Virus record (IMG/VR): IMGVR_UViG_3300033153_006968
Coordinates: 1-64,000 of that record
Direction: 5' to 3' (one strand)
DNA: 64,000 bases
Origin: a virus
Shown piece after piece: positions 35,201 through 45,300 of this stretch. The position numbers were made by a program, and so were the translations under genes. The notes below the pieces were generated by a model. That model was not told the origin of the DNA and made no database searches. It saw only the letters and a program-made list of their open reading frames with translations. Each line of letters opens with the position of its first letter. Position 1 is the stretch's first letter.

Positions 35201-38081
35201 TGTTAAGGTTGTTGTCTTGATTATCTCCATCGCCGGGCTGGATAGATACAAGCTCAATAGGCTTTTCAGCCTCATAAGAAGCACAGCCTAAAGAGCCAAC
35301 CAGCTGATTAGGAGCCATAGCGTTATCTTTGAAAGAGCTATCTTTCTTTGAGATATAATCGTCTACCGCTCCGTTATCTGCTTCGCCATCTTTTTCGTCT
35401 GCTTTAGATTGTCTTTCTATTAAATCTTTGTTCTCTCTCGAAAACATGCCCGTCAATAAACTAGATTTCTCTAGACCGAGTATATCCTTCTCGTACACAT
35501 TCTTAAACCAGTCACCCTCTACTTGCTCTTGTGTCTCTTTTGCTTCAATAATGGCATCCTTTGCATCGTTCATAGCTTCGATAGGAATGAGATTATCTAC
35601 AACATCATTTTGCGGCTCAAAGAAATAAAAATCAGGATCAATGAAAGCAGCTATTCCAACGTTCTTTAGAGCTAGTCCAGATTCCTCATACAAGCCATTC
35701 AATTTGTTATATGCGTTCTTAGACAGATCGTCAGAGCTTGCCTGAAGCGTAGAAAGAACATCCCTAATGGGAAAGTCAGGATAATTATCTGCGCCGGCAG
35801 AAAGACCAGTCTTATTCATTGACTCTCTAACCTCTTTGAACTGGGGAAGATCTCGTAAACTCTTAGTATTTAAAATTTTATCAAGGAATTTCTGCGTAAA
35901 AACTGCCCATTCCTGAAAGCTATTATTGATAAGAGCATTTAATCTAATGTTGTCTTCAGTTCCAATCCCTTCTACGATATCTTCAACGCTTGTATCTCGA
36001 AATTGTCCCATCCCTATACTTCCAAGAAGAGCTTGTTCTTCTTGTCCTTGATTATATGCGTCTATAATTTTTTCGCTTTTAACCTGAGTATCTCCAAGGT
36101 TATGTTCTGATACATAAGATTTTCCATAAAAATCACTTCTAAATGTATTAATATATCCTTGTCCTTTCGCTCTTCTAATAGAGTTGTATATTTCTGTTAA
36201 ATCTTCGTTAACTCTCTCTATACTTATTAAATCTTTATTCTTTAAAAGTAAAAGATCTGCCACTATTTCTTTAGCTAAAACTGAATTATTCCAAGGTCCA
36301 ATTAAATTTCCTAAATTGAGAACTAATTTTTTAACAAAATTCGCAAGATTTTCCGCATACTCGGAACAAAGTTTTGCAAACCGTGCATTTCTACCGTTGT
36401 TTTCAGGACCAGAATATTCATAATATTTTAAGGGAGAAAGAGCAACTCCAAATGCTTGCTTCCCAGATTCCTGAATTTCGATCTTTTCATGAGTTGTTTT
36501 ATAGTTTAGACCTAAAAAGAAATGTTCTGTAGCTCCTTGTATTTCATATAGTTTATCTGGATAAAATTTAATATTTTTTTCTATAATCTCTGCAATCTTT
36601 GACCTTAAATCCTGACCGCTTGTAAAAGATCCACTAGCTTGAAAATTCTCCCTAGTGTACTCTGTCAAAGGATTATCTACGAGAACAAGGGCACCCTGAT
36701 AACTGCCAGGTTCTCCCTCTATGTTCTCAACAACGAAACTCTCTGCAAGGAACCCTTCGAGTCCACACATGTTAACTATGTCATTTTCAATCTTGATGTT
36801 TCTGTGTCCGGCGGGAATATTCCTATATTTTAAAGATTGATCTTCCACCGCAGAATAGAAAGAAGAAAGCTTCTCTATAGCGCTTTCCATAGTTGTAGCA
36901 AAAGAAATAACTACTTCAGCGTCTATACTTCCTATATGTTGAAAAGATGGGAATGGATGTCCCATTAGAGGAAGCATTGCAAGGATATTCTCAAAAGAAA
37001 TAGATATACTTTGTATGACTAATCCTGTGTCGTTGAAGTCTAAACTTACCCCGCGAGAAAGAAGAATGGTATCTTCCTTATCATATTTGTCTTTACCGTC
37101 TGGATTCTTCTGAAGAGAAGGAGAACCTTTGAAAGAAACGGCACTACCATTTATTTGAACAACGGTCCACTCAGTCATATATTCGTATTTAGAACTAGAT
37201 AGTTGATTAGTTAAAACGTTCCTAAATTTGCTCAATACTTGAGTCGCAGGCATATCGTCAAGCATAGAGGTCATATCACCGACTAATTCTCTAACGTTTG
37301 TCTCTGCCCATCTCTTGTCGGCGACTTCTTTAGAGAGCATATCTCGAATGCCTTTTATATCCTGATTCTCTTTCCCTTCAGCGCCAGTCATTAAAGAGGC
37401 TAGATTAGAGCGAATACTCTTAATAATCTCAATTTCTTTTTCTAGTTGTTCGTATTTTCTTATTGTAATAGAACCAAATTGTTTGAAACGAGCGGTCAAT
37501 CCAGTCTGCAAACTTCCGACATCTCTGTATCCGAAATCGCTAGTGCGAAACGCCCTTCTCTGCTCCGCATGATAAAGCATTTTCCAAGCCTTAGAATCTG
37601 CTGGATTGAAAACTGGCTTAGGTTCCCATATATGAGATTTGAATGCAAAGTCTCTTGTGAATGGGAAATAATTAAACCAACAAAAATGAAAATTAACAGT
37701 AATTACATTTGTGTCTTGATTGTCTTTAACGATCTCTATCTGTTTAACTGCTATAGCCATATTCTGAATATTGTTACTTCCAAGAATAGACTTTCTAAGG
37801 AATTGATTTTCGATAAAACAGAAAGGAGTTACGCGGATTTGAGAGATAATATTGCGCAACTTAGAAAGCCCATTTGTTAGATCTCCTATTTTATTCCCTG
37901 GAGATGGATTGTCTGTGAATTCCGCAGTTACATAGATGTCAAGAGTGGAGTAGCCAGACTTAGATTTGACAGATGAACGAGTCCTAAGCGTCTGCCACTT
38001 GTGATTAAATGAACGTCTATCTATTCTTATATTTTTGGGAGGAATATCAAGAATTATGTCATTGATCTGGAATGAACTCAT
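32259..38081 (-). CDS. Giant baseplate hub with M23 (lysostaphin-like) peptidase domain
   Basis: A 1940-aa protein. The approximately 1010-1185 region is an M23 zinc peptidase: H1046 and D1050 in FHKGLDLAA, HLM of TKYSHLMW, and H1168/H1170 in GPHLHFQM supply the metal and catalytic ligands, all present. The C-terminal 650 residues have the hub/late-control-D type pattern ending in IRPFDVVYIFDEYNDMYGPI and VEQVIHRFSQKNGFITEITP. The N-terminal part resembles LysM-linked tail proteins (FQINDIILDIPPKNIRIDRR). It probably builds the tail-tip hub and digests peptidoglycan during entry. Very long for a hub, fusing roles that T4 splits. Confidence 0.85.
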   Translation of the reverse strand: MSSFQINDIILDIPPKNIRIDRRSFNHKWQTLRTRSSVKSKSGYSTLDIYVTAEFTDNPSPGNKIGDLTNGLSKLRNIISQIRVTPFCFIENQFLRKSILGSNNIQNMAIAVKQIEIVKDNQDTNVITVNFHFCWFNYFPFTRDFAFKSHIWEPKPVFNPADSKAWKMLYHAEQRRAFRTSDFGYRDVGSLQTGLTARFKQFGSITIRKYEQLEKEIEIIKSIRSNLASLMTGAEGKENQDIKGIRDMLSKEVADKRWAETNVRELVGDMTSMLDDMPATQVLSKFRNVLTNQLSSSKYEYMTEWTVVQINGSAVSFKGSPSLQKNPDGKDKYDKEDTILLSRGVSLDFNDTGLVIQSISISFENILAMLPLMGHPFPSFQHIGSIDAEVVISFATTMESAIEKLSSFYSAVEDQSLKYRNIPAGHRNIKIENDIVNMCGLEGFLAESFVVENIEGEPGSYQGALVLVDNPLTEYTRENFQASGSFTSGQDLRSKIAEIIEKNIKFYPDKLYEIQGATEHFFLGLNYKTTHEKIEIQESGKQAFGVALSPLKYYEYSGPENNGRNARFAKLCSEYAENLANFVKKLVLNLGNLIGPWNNSVLAKEIVADLLLLKNKDLISIERVNEDLTEIYNSIRRAKGQGYINTFRSDFYGKSYVSEHNLGDTQVKSEKIIDAYNQGQEEQALLGSIGMGQFRDTSVEDIVEGIGTEDNIRLNALINNSFQEWAVFTQKFLDKILNTKSLRDLPQFKEVRESMNKTGLSAGADNYPDFPIRDVLSTLQASSDDLSKNAYNKLNGLYEESGLALKNVGIAAFIDPDFYFFEPQNDVVDNLIPIEAMNDAKDAIIEAKETQEQVEGDWFKNVYEKDILGLEKSSLLTGMFSRENKDLIERQSKADEKDGEADNGAVDDYISKKDSSFKDNAMAPNQLVGSLGCASYEAEKPIELVSIQPGDGDNQDNNLNTNYRNSIESNVSPPSNAAAVQHRFETNEVLSFLPPSEYENPADHDSGKDPSFKWPTRSTVRRITSRYGKRDDPVAKKQGEKKPSFHKGLDLAADNWRDSRGSEILASASGRIIKISDYGKVIFHPTLEIAQQARADAKGVTLVIQHANGWITKYSHLMWDEITQGWASILYRSADLGISDDGVNRALTVEVGKLIGHMGTTGYSTGPHLHFQMEKDGQHTDPLPILKGETTKSQGPIAGLDPNNESLFTKSIEQFEKELKSGQGYGMKRAYPTFKLYFIESDLGERKKFAFDDFFSYSAIQEIEVIRSRKIAADLCRIRMTNISGVLSNRKFSFAADPTKNLDEEGNIAVEKGGSATNTAKENPIASLMLQPGIQVQLNLGYSNNPDELDVVFNGVITDVQFSESTDLVEIVCQSFAIELIQSIHGEVKEFGGWFDGDGRTFAMLEQLLASPEVVHFGRWEGGEFGKNAGYSLLKNRWKFQPSPQDDNIFAPQGSNVLGLMDRFLGNFSTTPTYSLYHTTVWDVFQEMTLRHPSYIACPVPYQGKHGPRMTMFFGLPDQLYFARDPDHSEEDVMEQMRKIVKDGVEGEEQQRAQERMVGNDSLPSEELENAVTTNDKKEQEAWVKKIAKIYALDKGFIKPFRSYHVLTSSMHILHNSISSSAHNTFNTVTLQYSDDSPYVDNDTARLNFDDAKAFTLKADAAIPDEEVRELFAQYPNCVGYEMAKNYCVSLLFNSLKEAYTGSIVSVGNPKIRPFDVVYIFDEYNDMYGPIEVEQVIHRFSQKNGFITEITPDLMVHVNQHSTMATADAMGLIVEQGLKSIGLQSLGSIVKASVGVGSIDTVGAAVTQGVLAPLSAPFAPIARMFFNSSENAIGVKGASSITGMLGIFIFRKLITRTQLAHPFRFSPLVLGNKPMIGGLPNRHTGGSFIQRIGKWIKEAERTAPLYLNDVYDKLHPNSWAGHTQGDISNYLLGDIISPPE

Positions 38082-41000
38082 CTACCTCAAAACTCTATTT
38101 GCTATTGTTGACGGACTTAAGCTATTACTATTATCTCTTACATTTACGTTAATTCTATCAGCTCCTGTAGCAGCTCCTAACCTACTTGTAAAATCTCTAC
38201 TCATTTGCTTAGTCGTTACGCGCGCAGAAACATTCGTTGCTTGGCCAGGGTTAACGCGAACTGTAGGAGTATACATTCTTGACGGAGGAGAAGGACTGCC
38301 TACTGCTTGGCCAGGAGGCATTACGTCTTCTGGTTTCATTTGAGAACCAGCCTTATTCACCCTCATCATAGGTCTAGAATCTGGTATCATCACTGAGCCA
38401 GGACCTACAAGGCTGTCTGGCTTACTTAATGCTGCGGCTATAGCAAGAGAACCAGCAAAGCCGAAACCAACAGCTTTCTTATGTTTCAGAACTCCCAATC
38501 CCGCCGAAGCAAGAAAATTCTTCGCAGTCATGGCAGCTTTAGAAACATTAGCTCCCAACCCAGTTGCTACACCTCCTGTATAGGCTAGATATTTTCCGAG
38601 TTGCTCAACGGTAGGAGCCATTCTGCCCTGCGCCATACGGGCCATTTTGTCCATTCCTGTAGCTTCAGAGATTTCGAGAGCAGATATAATATCCTGTGAT
38701 GCCTGCCTCACATTAGGAGCAGGAAGAACGTTGCTCATTTTTATTCCATAATGTTTTTCAACATCTTTTATTATTGCAGATCCTGGATCTATTGTCACTC
38801 CTTCAGTTAGATATCTCCCCGCAAGAGATCCTTCGTCCATAGCTCCCATAATGGTGCTTTCAAGCCTAGCGGCATTTTTATCCCGTAAACTTGACTGAAG
38901 AGTTTTGAAATAGTTTTCCATCTGATATTCAAGAACTTCTCTTTGGCCATGGTGTTTACCTGCAATAGCCATCTGTTCTCCGTGCTGAAGTACGAACAAA
39001 GCATCTGCCGTCCTTTGTTTAGATAGTCCCGATTCTACTATCGCCTTTCTTGCCATCGAGATGTCGGTAGATACCAAAGGAGTCCACTTCTGAGCAGTAC
39101 CTAGTTTCATAGCGTCGGCAACCATTCCTTGTCGAGTCGTCAACTCTCCTAAAGCGACCGTTCCAGATCTTGCTTTAATGATCTGAGTCCTAATAGAGTG
39201 TTGTACCTGCGCTTGAGTATATATGTTATCTTGATATAAAAGTTGCTCTCCAATTTTTTCGCCAATCTTAGGCTTCATGAAAGCTGCGGCGATAATATCT
39301 GCATCAAAGTCGGCCAACATACCTGCTGCAGGAGATAGAGTAAGGGCCGCTTCTTTCCCTCCAGATTTGAGAGAGGTGGCAAAAGAAGGTAAAGATATAA
39401 TCGGTTCAGTAATTCCTTCTATCGCTCTGATATTTACCCCCTGAATAGATCCAGCGGCCGTAAAAGGGTGTCTCATAAGTATCCCGGGAGACCCAGATCC
39501 TAAAAATTGCTTCTCTATCTTTGTAACTTCAGCCCTAGAATAAACTCCGGTATCTACCAACTCTTCAAGCATTTGCCTTCCATGCCCTATCGGGATCCCG
39601 ACCTCTGCAGCGTGTGCCGGAGTAAATCCCTTTACCTTTGTCAACCCGGTAAAAAATCTTGAACCAAGAATCTTTCTCTTCTTGCCGAATAAAGCTCCTG
39701 CGCCTTCGCCATATGGCGCCTGTTGTTTTTGAATTCCTCCTATGAAGTCTCTAATAGCTACATCTGCATCAAGTAAGTCAGCGCTCTTCTCGGCAGATAG
39801 TTGTCTTGCTAGAGTATGATAAATACCAGCTACATCTCCTTTTACAGTATCTCCTGCAGCGGTCATATAAGGCTTTAATATATCTCCGCCGGGAATAAAA
39901 ACTTCTCTCTTCCCAGCCTTTAGCCATCCACCTTCTTTACCGCCTGCCTCTAACCAAGCTTGAAATCCTGCTGAGTCATATCCTTTAACTCCAATATCCC
40001 ACATACGAGCACCCTTCCCAGGAGAAGCCATGCCTTCAACAGATTGTAACGTTTTGGTCAGGGCATCATATGTAGCGGTAGCTCTTGGGTCCGTCATGGC
40101 AGCTCTCCGAGCAAAGTCCTCTGCAATCTCTTCTCCAAGTGCTCCATGTTGTCCCGCGCGCAAAAGATCAAATGCTCTAGATTCTATAGATCCTAACTTT
40201 CCAGCACCAGTTCTTTCCATTGTCTCGCCAAACATAGACTGAGATATACCCAGAGATAATCCCTCAGTTCCAAGCAAAGCGTCAAATTGATGCACTGAAA
40301 TACCTGCTTCTTTCATAGCAAATCGCTTCACGCCTTTGATAAAACCTTCACCTTCACCATATTTTCCAGCTATATAAGAGGCAAACACATTTGGATTTCG
40401 CATAAACGAAGCGAGTTTACCGTTGCGACGAATGGCATCTTCCGTTCTCGTCCCTTCGATCATATCCCAAAGACCAGTGATAATCTGGTTGTTTCTGTTG
40501 GCCATCTTTAATTTATTAGCAGAAGCTATCTGCAAAGGTTCTCCAGTCGCCATAGCGTCCAAAAATGGCCGACGTTGCTCCGGAGACATTCCTGCAGTTA
40601 AATCCCATACCGACTGTCTAACATCTGCCGGATCTGCAAATTTCATCATCGCTTTGAGACCACCAAAAGCACCAAAGATCTTTTGAGCTATACCAGGTCT
40701 ATGAGTCTGTAAATAATAAAGAGATTTTAAATCTCCCTTACCGACAGTAGAAAACCCTTCAACTCCCAACAACTTCATATTGCTTTCATAAGCAACGCCT
40801 TTGCCTTCCGGCGTCCAACCAAGCATCTCACCTGGTGTAAAAGTTGCGCCTTTAGCGATACGCTCTTCTACGCCTTCAACAAATGTCTTAAAATGTACTG
40901 GATCAGGCATTCTAAATGCTTCAAGCATTCTTCTTGTCTGAGGAGTTCCTGTAATAATACTTTCGCCTTCTCCCAGCCCTAGCTTCTGAAGTTGGGTGGC

Positions 41001-42353
41001 GTATTTTTCTGGATCTACATAGAGAGTTCTTATATGTGGTGCAGCATAGGCTCCAAAATCTTTACGCCAACCTTGTGTTTCAAATATGGACCATTTAGAT
41101 CCCTGATTCATAAACTCTTCAACGGCAGCAGGAGTCATTCTCCATTCTCTAGCTGCTTGCATGGGCCTATTACCAAAAGAGGCGACTTCTGGAGTTGGAG
41201 ACCAAGCTCTTGGATCAAGAGTGGATAGCCTCCATTTGGATAGATTCTTAGGACTCGTAGAAGGATATAGTCCACCTTGTTCCATAATACGAGCCCCTTC
41301 TCGACTCGTAGGTTCTCTAAATATATCTCCTTCAAGAATACGAACGTCTACAGCTTGTCCGCGAATATTTAATTCACTCTTTCTAGCAGCGTTTTTTATA
41401 CTAGATGGAAGATTAGGGACATGCGGCATAGCAAATATATCTCTCTCATATACTGATTTCAATACTTTTTGAATATCAAAGGCGGATTTATATTCGCCCG
41501 CAGCAAGACTTGGTAATATCGTCTGTTCTATATCTTTAAGATAATACTGAGTCCTCGTCATCTTCTCTAACAGATTGCCACGAGGATCAAAAATATGTGC
41601 TCCAACAGCTACCCTCTTCGAAGACTGGGTAAGGCCTTCTACTAATGCTCCTTTCTGAGACATCGGAATAGTCACGTCAAATTTATGTTTCCCATATCTG
41701 AAAGGCATCTTGTATGTCCCAAAACCTTCTTGTTGCCAACCTTTACGAGTATAATATTTGACCTCTCCAGCAGCAGTAACGCCTGTATCTTTAGTAAACT
41801 CTTTATGAAATGCCTGTAATTCAGCAGGTAATTCATTGATGGCTTTATTCATTGCGCGCGGAAAAGAAAGATTTTCTACTCTCTCAACTGTAGGCATCTT
41901 GCCGATTACCTCCATATGTTTACCAAGTAGTCCTACATTCTTTTTAAACTTTCGATAAGCAGACGCCATAAATAGAGAGTTATTACGCTGAAGTGTTTGC
42001 TTTATAGATGTGTAGACTTTGTTGGCAGGCATAGTTTTTATATCGCCGGCGAATGAAAGAACTTCCCCTGCTAATGGATCTGTAGATTGTATAGCTTCTA
42101 TCCATGCCCTTCTAGCTATCTCTGCACCTTCTTTAGTCCTGAAAACACCAGCCATCTCATTCATTAAGCTCATATCTATAGCCGAAACAGCTTCTCTTGG
42201 CGCGGCAGATACAGCTTTATTCAGGAATGAAGAGCCCATACTTGGAGGAACAAAAGCACCAGCCTTAGCTGCTTGATGAATAGCGAAACCAGAACCAGCA
42301 ACAAAAGGAGATGCTACTAATAAATCTTTCAAAAAGTTCCTATCGTCAGGCAC
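38082..42353 (-). CDS. Giant virion protein with RNA-polymerase-beta'-like catalytic motifs
   Basis: A 1423-aa protein between the tape-measure candidate and the hub. Four motifs occur in the order and approximate spacing of the beta' double-psi barrel: GKKRKILGSR (890-899; beta' has GK-G-LLGKR), EVGIP (917-921; beta' QCGLP), MRHPFTAAGSIQGVNIRAIE (960-979; beta' NRAPTLHR, RdRp R-P-x-H-P-G-D-I) and LADFDADII (1013-1021; beta' NADFDGD). All three metal Asp are present (D1015, D1017, D1019), the glycine is Ala. GEQMAIAGKHHG at 1125-1136 resembles the AVD-xx-KTG block of single-chain polymerases. GTG start with AAGGAAGG upstream. A virion RNA polymerase is my inference; a degenerate relative without activity is possible. 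Confidence 0.58.
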   Translation of the reverse strand: MPDDRNFLKDLLVASPFVAGSGFAIHQAAKAGAFVPPSMGSSFLNKAVSAAPREAVSAIDMSLMNEMAGVFRTKEGAEIARRAWIEAIQSTDPLAGEVLSFAGDIKTMPANKVYTSIKQTLQRNNSLFMASAYRKFKKNVGLLGKHMEVIGKMPTVERVENLSFPRAMNKAINELPAELQAFHKEFTKDTGVTAAGEVKYYTRKGWQQEGFGTYKMPFRYGKHKFDVTIPMSQKGALVEGLTQSSKRVAVGAHIFDPRGNLLEKMTRTQYYLKDIEQTILPSLAAGEYKSAFDIQKVLKSVYERDIFAMPHVPNLPSSIKNAARKSELNIRGQAVDVRILEGDIFREPTSREGARIMEQGGLYPSTSPKNLSKWRLSTLDPRAWSPTPEVASFGNRPMQAAREWRMTPAAVEEFMNQGSKWSIFETQGWRKDFGAYAAPHIRTLYVDPEKYATQLQKLGLGEGESIITGTPQTRRMLEAFRMPDPVHFKTFVEGVEERIAKGATFTPGEMLGWTPEGKGVAYESNMKLLGVEGFSTVGKGDLKSLYYLQTHRPGIAQKIFGAFGGLKAMMKFADPADVRQSVWDLTAGMSPEQRRPFLDAMATGEPLQIASANKLKMANRNNQIITGLWDMIEGTRTEDAIRRNGKLASFMRNPNVFASYIAGKYGEGEGFIKGVKRFAMKEAGISVHQFDALLGTEGLSLGISQSMFGETMERTGAGKLGSIESRAFDLLRAGQHGALGEEIAEDFARRAAMTDPRATATYDALTKTLQSVEGMASPGKGARMWDIGVKGYDSAGFQAWLEAGGKEGGWLKAGKREVFIPGGDILKPYMTAAGDTVKGDVAGIYHTLARQLSAEKSADLLDADVAIRDFIGGIQKQQAPYGEGAGALFGKKRKILGSRFFTGLTKVKGFTPAHAAEVGIPIGHGRQMLEELVDTGVYSRAEVTKIEKQFLGSGSPGILMRHPFTAAGSIQGVNIRAIEGITEPIISLPSFATSLKSGGKEAALTLSPAAGMLADFDADIIAAAFMKPKIGEKIGEQLLYQDNIYTQAQVQHSIRTQIIKARSGTVALGELTTRQGMVADAMKLGTAQKWTPLVSTDISMARKAIVESGLSKQRTADALFVLQHGEQMAIAGKHHGQREVLEYQMENYFKTLQSSLRDKNAARLESTIMGAMDEGSLAGRYLTEGVTIDPGSAIIKDVEKHYGIKMSNVLPAPNVRQASQDIISALEISEATGMDKMARMAQGRMAPTVEQLGKYLAYTGGVATGLGANVSKAAMTAKNFLASAGLGVLKHKKAVGFGFAGSLAIAAALSKPDSLVGPGSVMIPDSRPMMRVNKAGSQMKPEDVMPPGQAVGSPSPPSRMYTPTVRVNPGQATNVSARVTTKQMSRDFTSRLGAATGADRINVNVRDNSNSLSPSTIANRVLR

Positions 42354-45300
42354 TTAACACCTTCCTTATGGCTTCAACAGCCTCATCGGTCTTATCTTCT
42401 TCAACTTCTATATCTACGGACGTTCCACTTCCAGATCGAGAAGTAATGAACGAACTACTATTCTCCATCTTATCAACAAAAAACAATTCGTTAAGTCTAC
42501 CCTGTACATCTTCTCTAGAGAGCTTTTCAGACTCAAGCAGAGGTTGGATAGCCTCTTCGTCTATAAACTCTTTGTAGGGCAATTCTGCGCCTCTGGAGGG
42601 CCATAAATTAAGCTCGATAGGATCTCCTCCAATCTCCTGGACAAGTTTGAGTTTAACATCTTCTAAATCAACTGAAGGATGAAAGCCCGCCCAATCCGCC
42701 CCGGGAATAGAAGGAACCTGAGAAAGTAACTTGGTTCTTCTATACCAATCAGGGTAACTCTCTCCTTTAAGCTTTGTAGCTACATATTCTGCAAATAGAT
42801 CTTTGCTTGTAGGGAGTCCTTCTGTTCGAGCCTCGTCGTAAACTTGATCTATCTCTTCTTCTGCTTCTGCCTCTTGCTCTTCTGTGAGTACTCCTTCTTT
42901 GATTGCGGTTTTGAGATCTTGAGCATGAACCATCTTCCACCGCGCAAGATAAAGAGACTTTTCATTCTCTGGCACCATCTCTAAGATGCGCGCCCTCTCT
43001 TCATATGACTCGGCACCTTCAAATGCTTGAAAGTAATCTCTTTCTCTTCTCGGGAGTGAGCGATAAATAGATGTATAATTTCTAGTATAAGGACTAACTC
43101 CGAATAACGTTTCGTTCTTCTTTGCTTCGAATTCTTTGACCGCAGCAGTATCATCAGCCATCTGTGCCATATTAGATAACCTTGCATATTTGGTATACTT
43201 GAGAATATCAAAATATTCCTCTATATTTCTGAGATGTTCGGAATGTTCAGGAACGCCTTCGGCACCAAGGGCTCGTCCCATTAATCTTCCGAATGGTTTA
43301 GCAAAGTGTTCAAGAGGGTGTGTCCAGAAAGCACTTGGAGTTCCGTAGAGAACATCCCTCTCATATGCTTCGATAGCAGTTCTAGTATGAACTAGTTTGC
43401 CGCCAGGAGATACAGGAGTCAACTGATCAAAAGCAGTCTCTGCGTTGTGAGCAAGTAGCTCCCAATAGCCACCAAATAATCTATCGGATAAAGAAGTCTC
43501 CTTTGCTCCAGAAGCTTTCCATTCATTCATCGCAATCATCAAGTCAGAACTTTCCTGCCGCGCGGGAGAAAAAATATCGCCCATTGGTGACAGATGTTTA
43601 TATTCTTGAAATTCTATTCTCTGTTTTTTGGATTTAACCTGCTCAAGAGTAGTCTGATATATATCTTCCTCTTGTTCGGACCAATCTCCCCTTGTTCTCT
43701 TCCCTCTTATCTTAGAATAAGTTCTCTTATATTTGTCTGTATATGGAGCCACATCGGCTAATATTTTATATTGATGAATAAGGGGATAGTCCGCAGGGTC
43801 TACGCCTTCTAGCTCTGGATGGAGAGCAGCATATCCAACACCAGGAAGACGTATTTCTCCCATTTGTACTTTGGTAAATGGATCGCCATATTGAATATTA
43901 GGTCCTCTTTCTCCAGGCCCTGGCAACCATTCAGGCATTAAATTTCTAATAGGATTCTGAAGTTCAATCTGTCTTCTTCTATGAGGATACAAACGCCTCC
44001 AGGCTTCACTTAGTCCTGCAAGGCCGCCTAACTCCCTATCCCAATATTCTCTTTCGTAACTAGCTATCCTGCTTGCGCTTTCCAATTGAGACATCTGGTC
44101 AAACCAATCCTGACTACCTGTGAGTTTTTCCTTTATTGCCGAAGAAATAAAACCAGTCAAACCAGGTAATTCAGTTCCTAGTCTATATATCTGCTCACCA
44201 GCCATTTCGGCTAATCCTGGAGCAATAGGAACTCCACCAGGCTCTTGTCCTATCTCTGTAGCTACCCTTCCTCCAAACCCAGGAGCAGGAAGTTTGACTC
44301 CTCTATCAGAGAAAAACTCATCAATGTGCATATATAATTGTGGCTTAATCCATCTGCCTACAGTCTGAGATAATAAAGGTCCAATAAACGGTACATCTTC
44401 AAAAGGTAAACCAGTAGTCGGATAGGGTCTATCCTCATAATGTTCTCTTTCTAGTTCGTAAGTAAATTGACTCTTCCACCATTTAGATACTGGACTTAAT
44501 TCTTCATCTTCTCCCCAGATAGATTTTTCTTTCCCGCGCAACCTAAGCATTGCATAAGTATGTGGACGATAATATCGAATACGGGTACCCTCGTACGGCT
44601 GACGGCCAAGTTCCCACCAACGACTTTTACGTATTGGAACTTCCTGTTCTCCTGAGTAGATACGTCTCAATTCTTCTGGAGATTGTTCCGGAATTAACGC
44701 ACCAGGAATAAAGGGGGCGATGAGAGCCAAGCCAGCAAGAGCACCTGCTCCAATTAGCGCTTTGCTAGGAGTCATTCTGCTCAGTAATTTATTGGTTCCA
44801 GCATTCTCAAAGAATTTCCCCATCTTGGCCCAAGACTCAAACTGCCCATCCAATCTTTGTCGCGCCAAGGAAGAAGATATTCCTTCAGATATTTGAAGGG
44901 CGGCCATCTTCCAAGTCTTATATCCGTAGATTCCAACGCCAATACCCATAGCTCCCATAGCTGGGAAGGCTGCAAGTTTCAGTAAGTCAGTGCTGCCTGG
45001 AGCCACTTCTTTTTGTTTCCGTACAAATTCTTGAAGTCCGGTCACTTCAGCAATCTCTGCCGCTTTGACATGCGCCGCTACAGGAATGGTTGCCAATCCA
45101 TAGGTAAGGCCATGTTCGAACAGGGTTCCCTCAGTTGCTTCGCTGGTACGCGCTGCCCAATCAAGAGTTCCATACCCAAGAGCAAGAGCGCCTAATCCAA
45201 GTCCATACTTTCCAGATAGCCTAGCTAACATCTCAAGACCACCCGCCTCTTTAACTGCAAGATACTTGCCAACAGAGGGCATAAAACGACCAATACCGGG

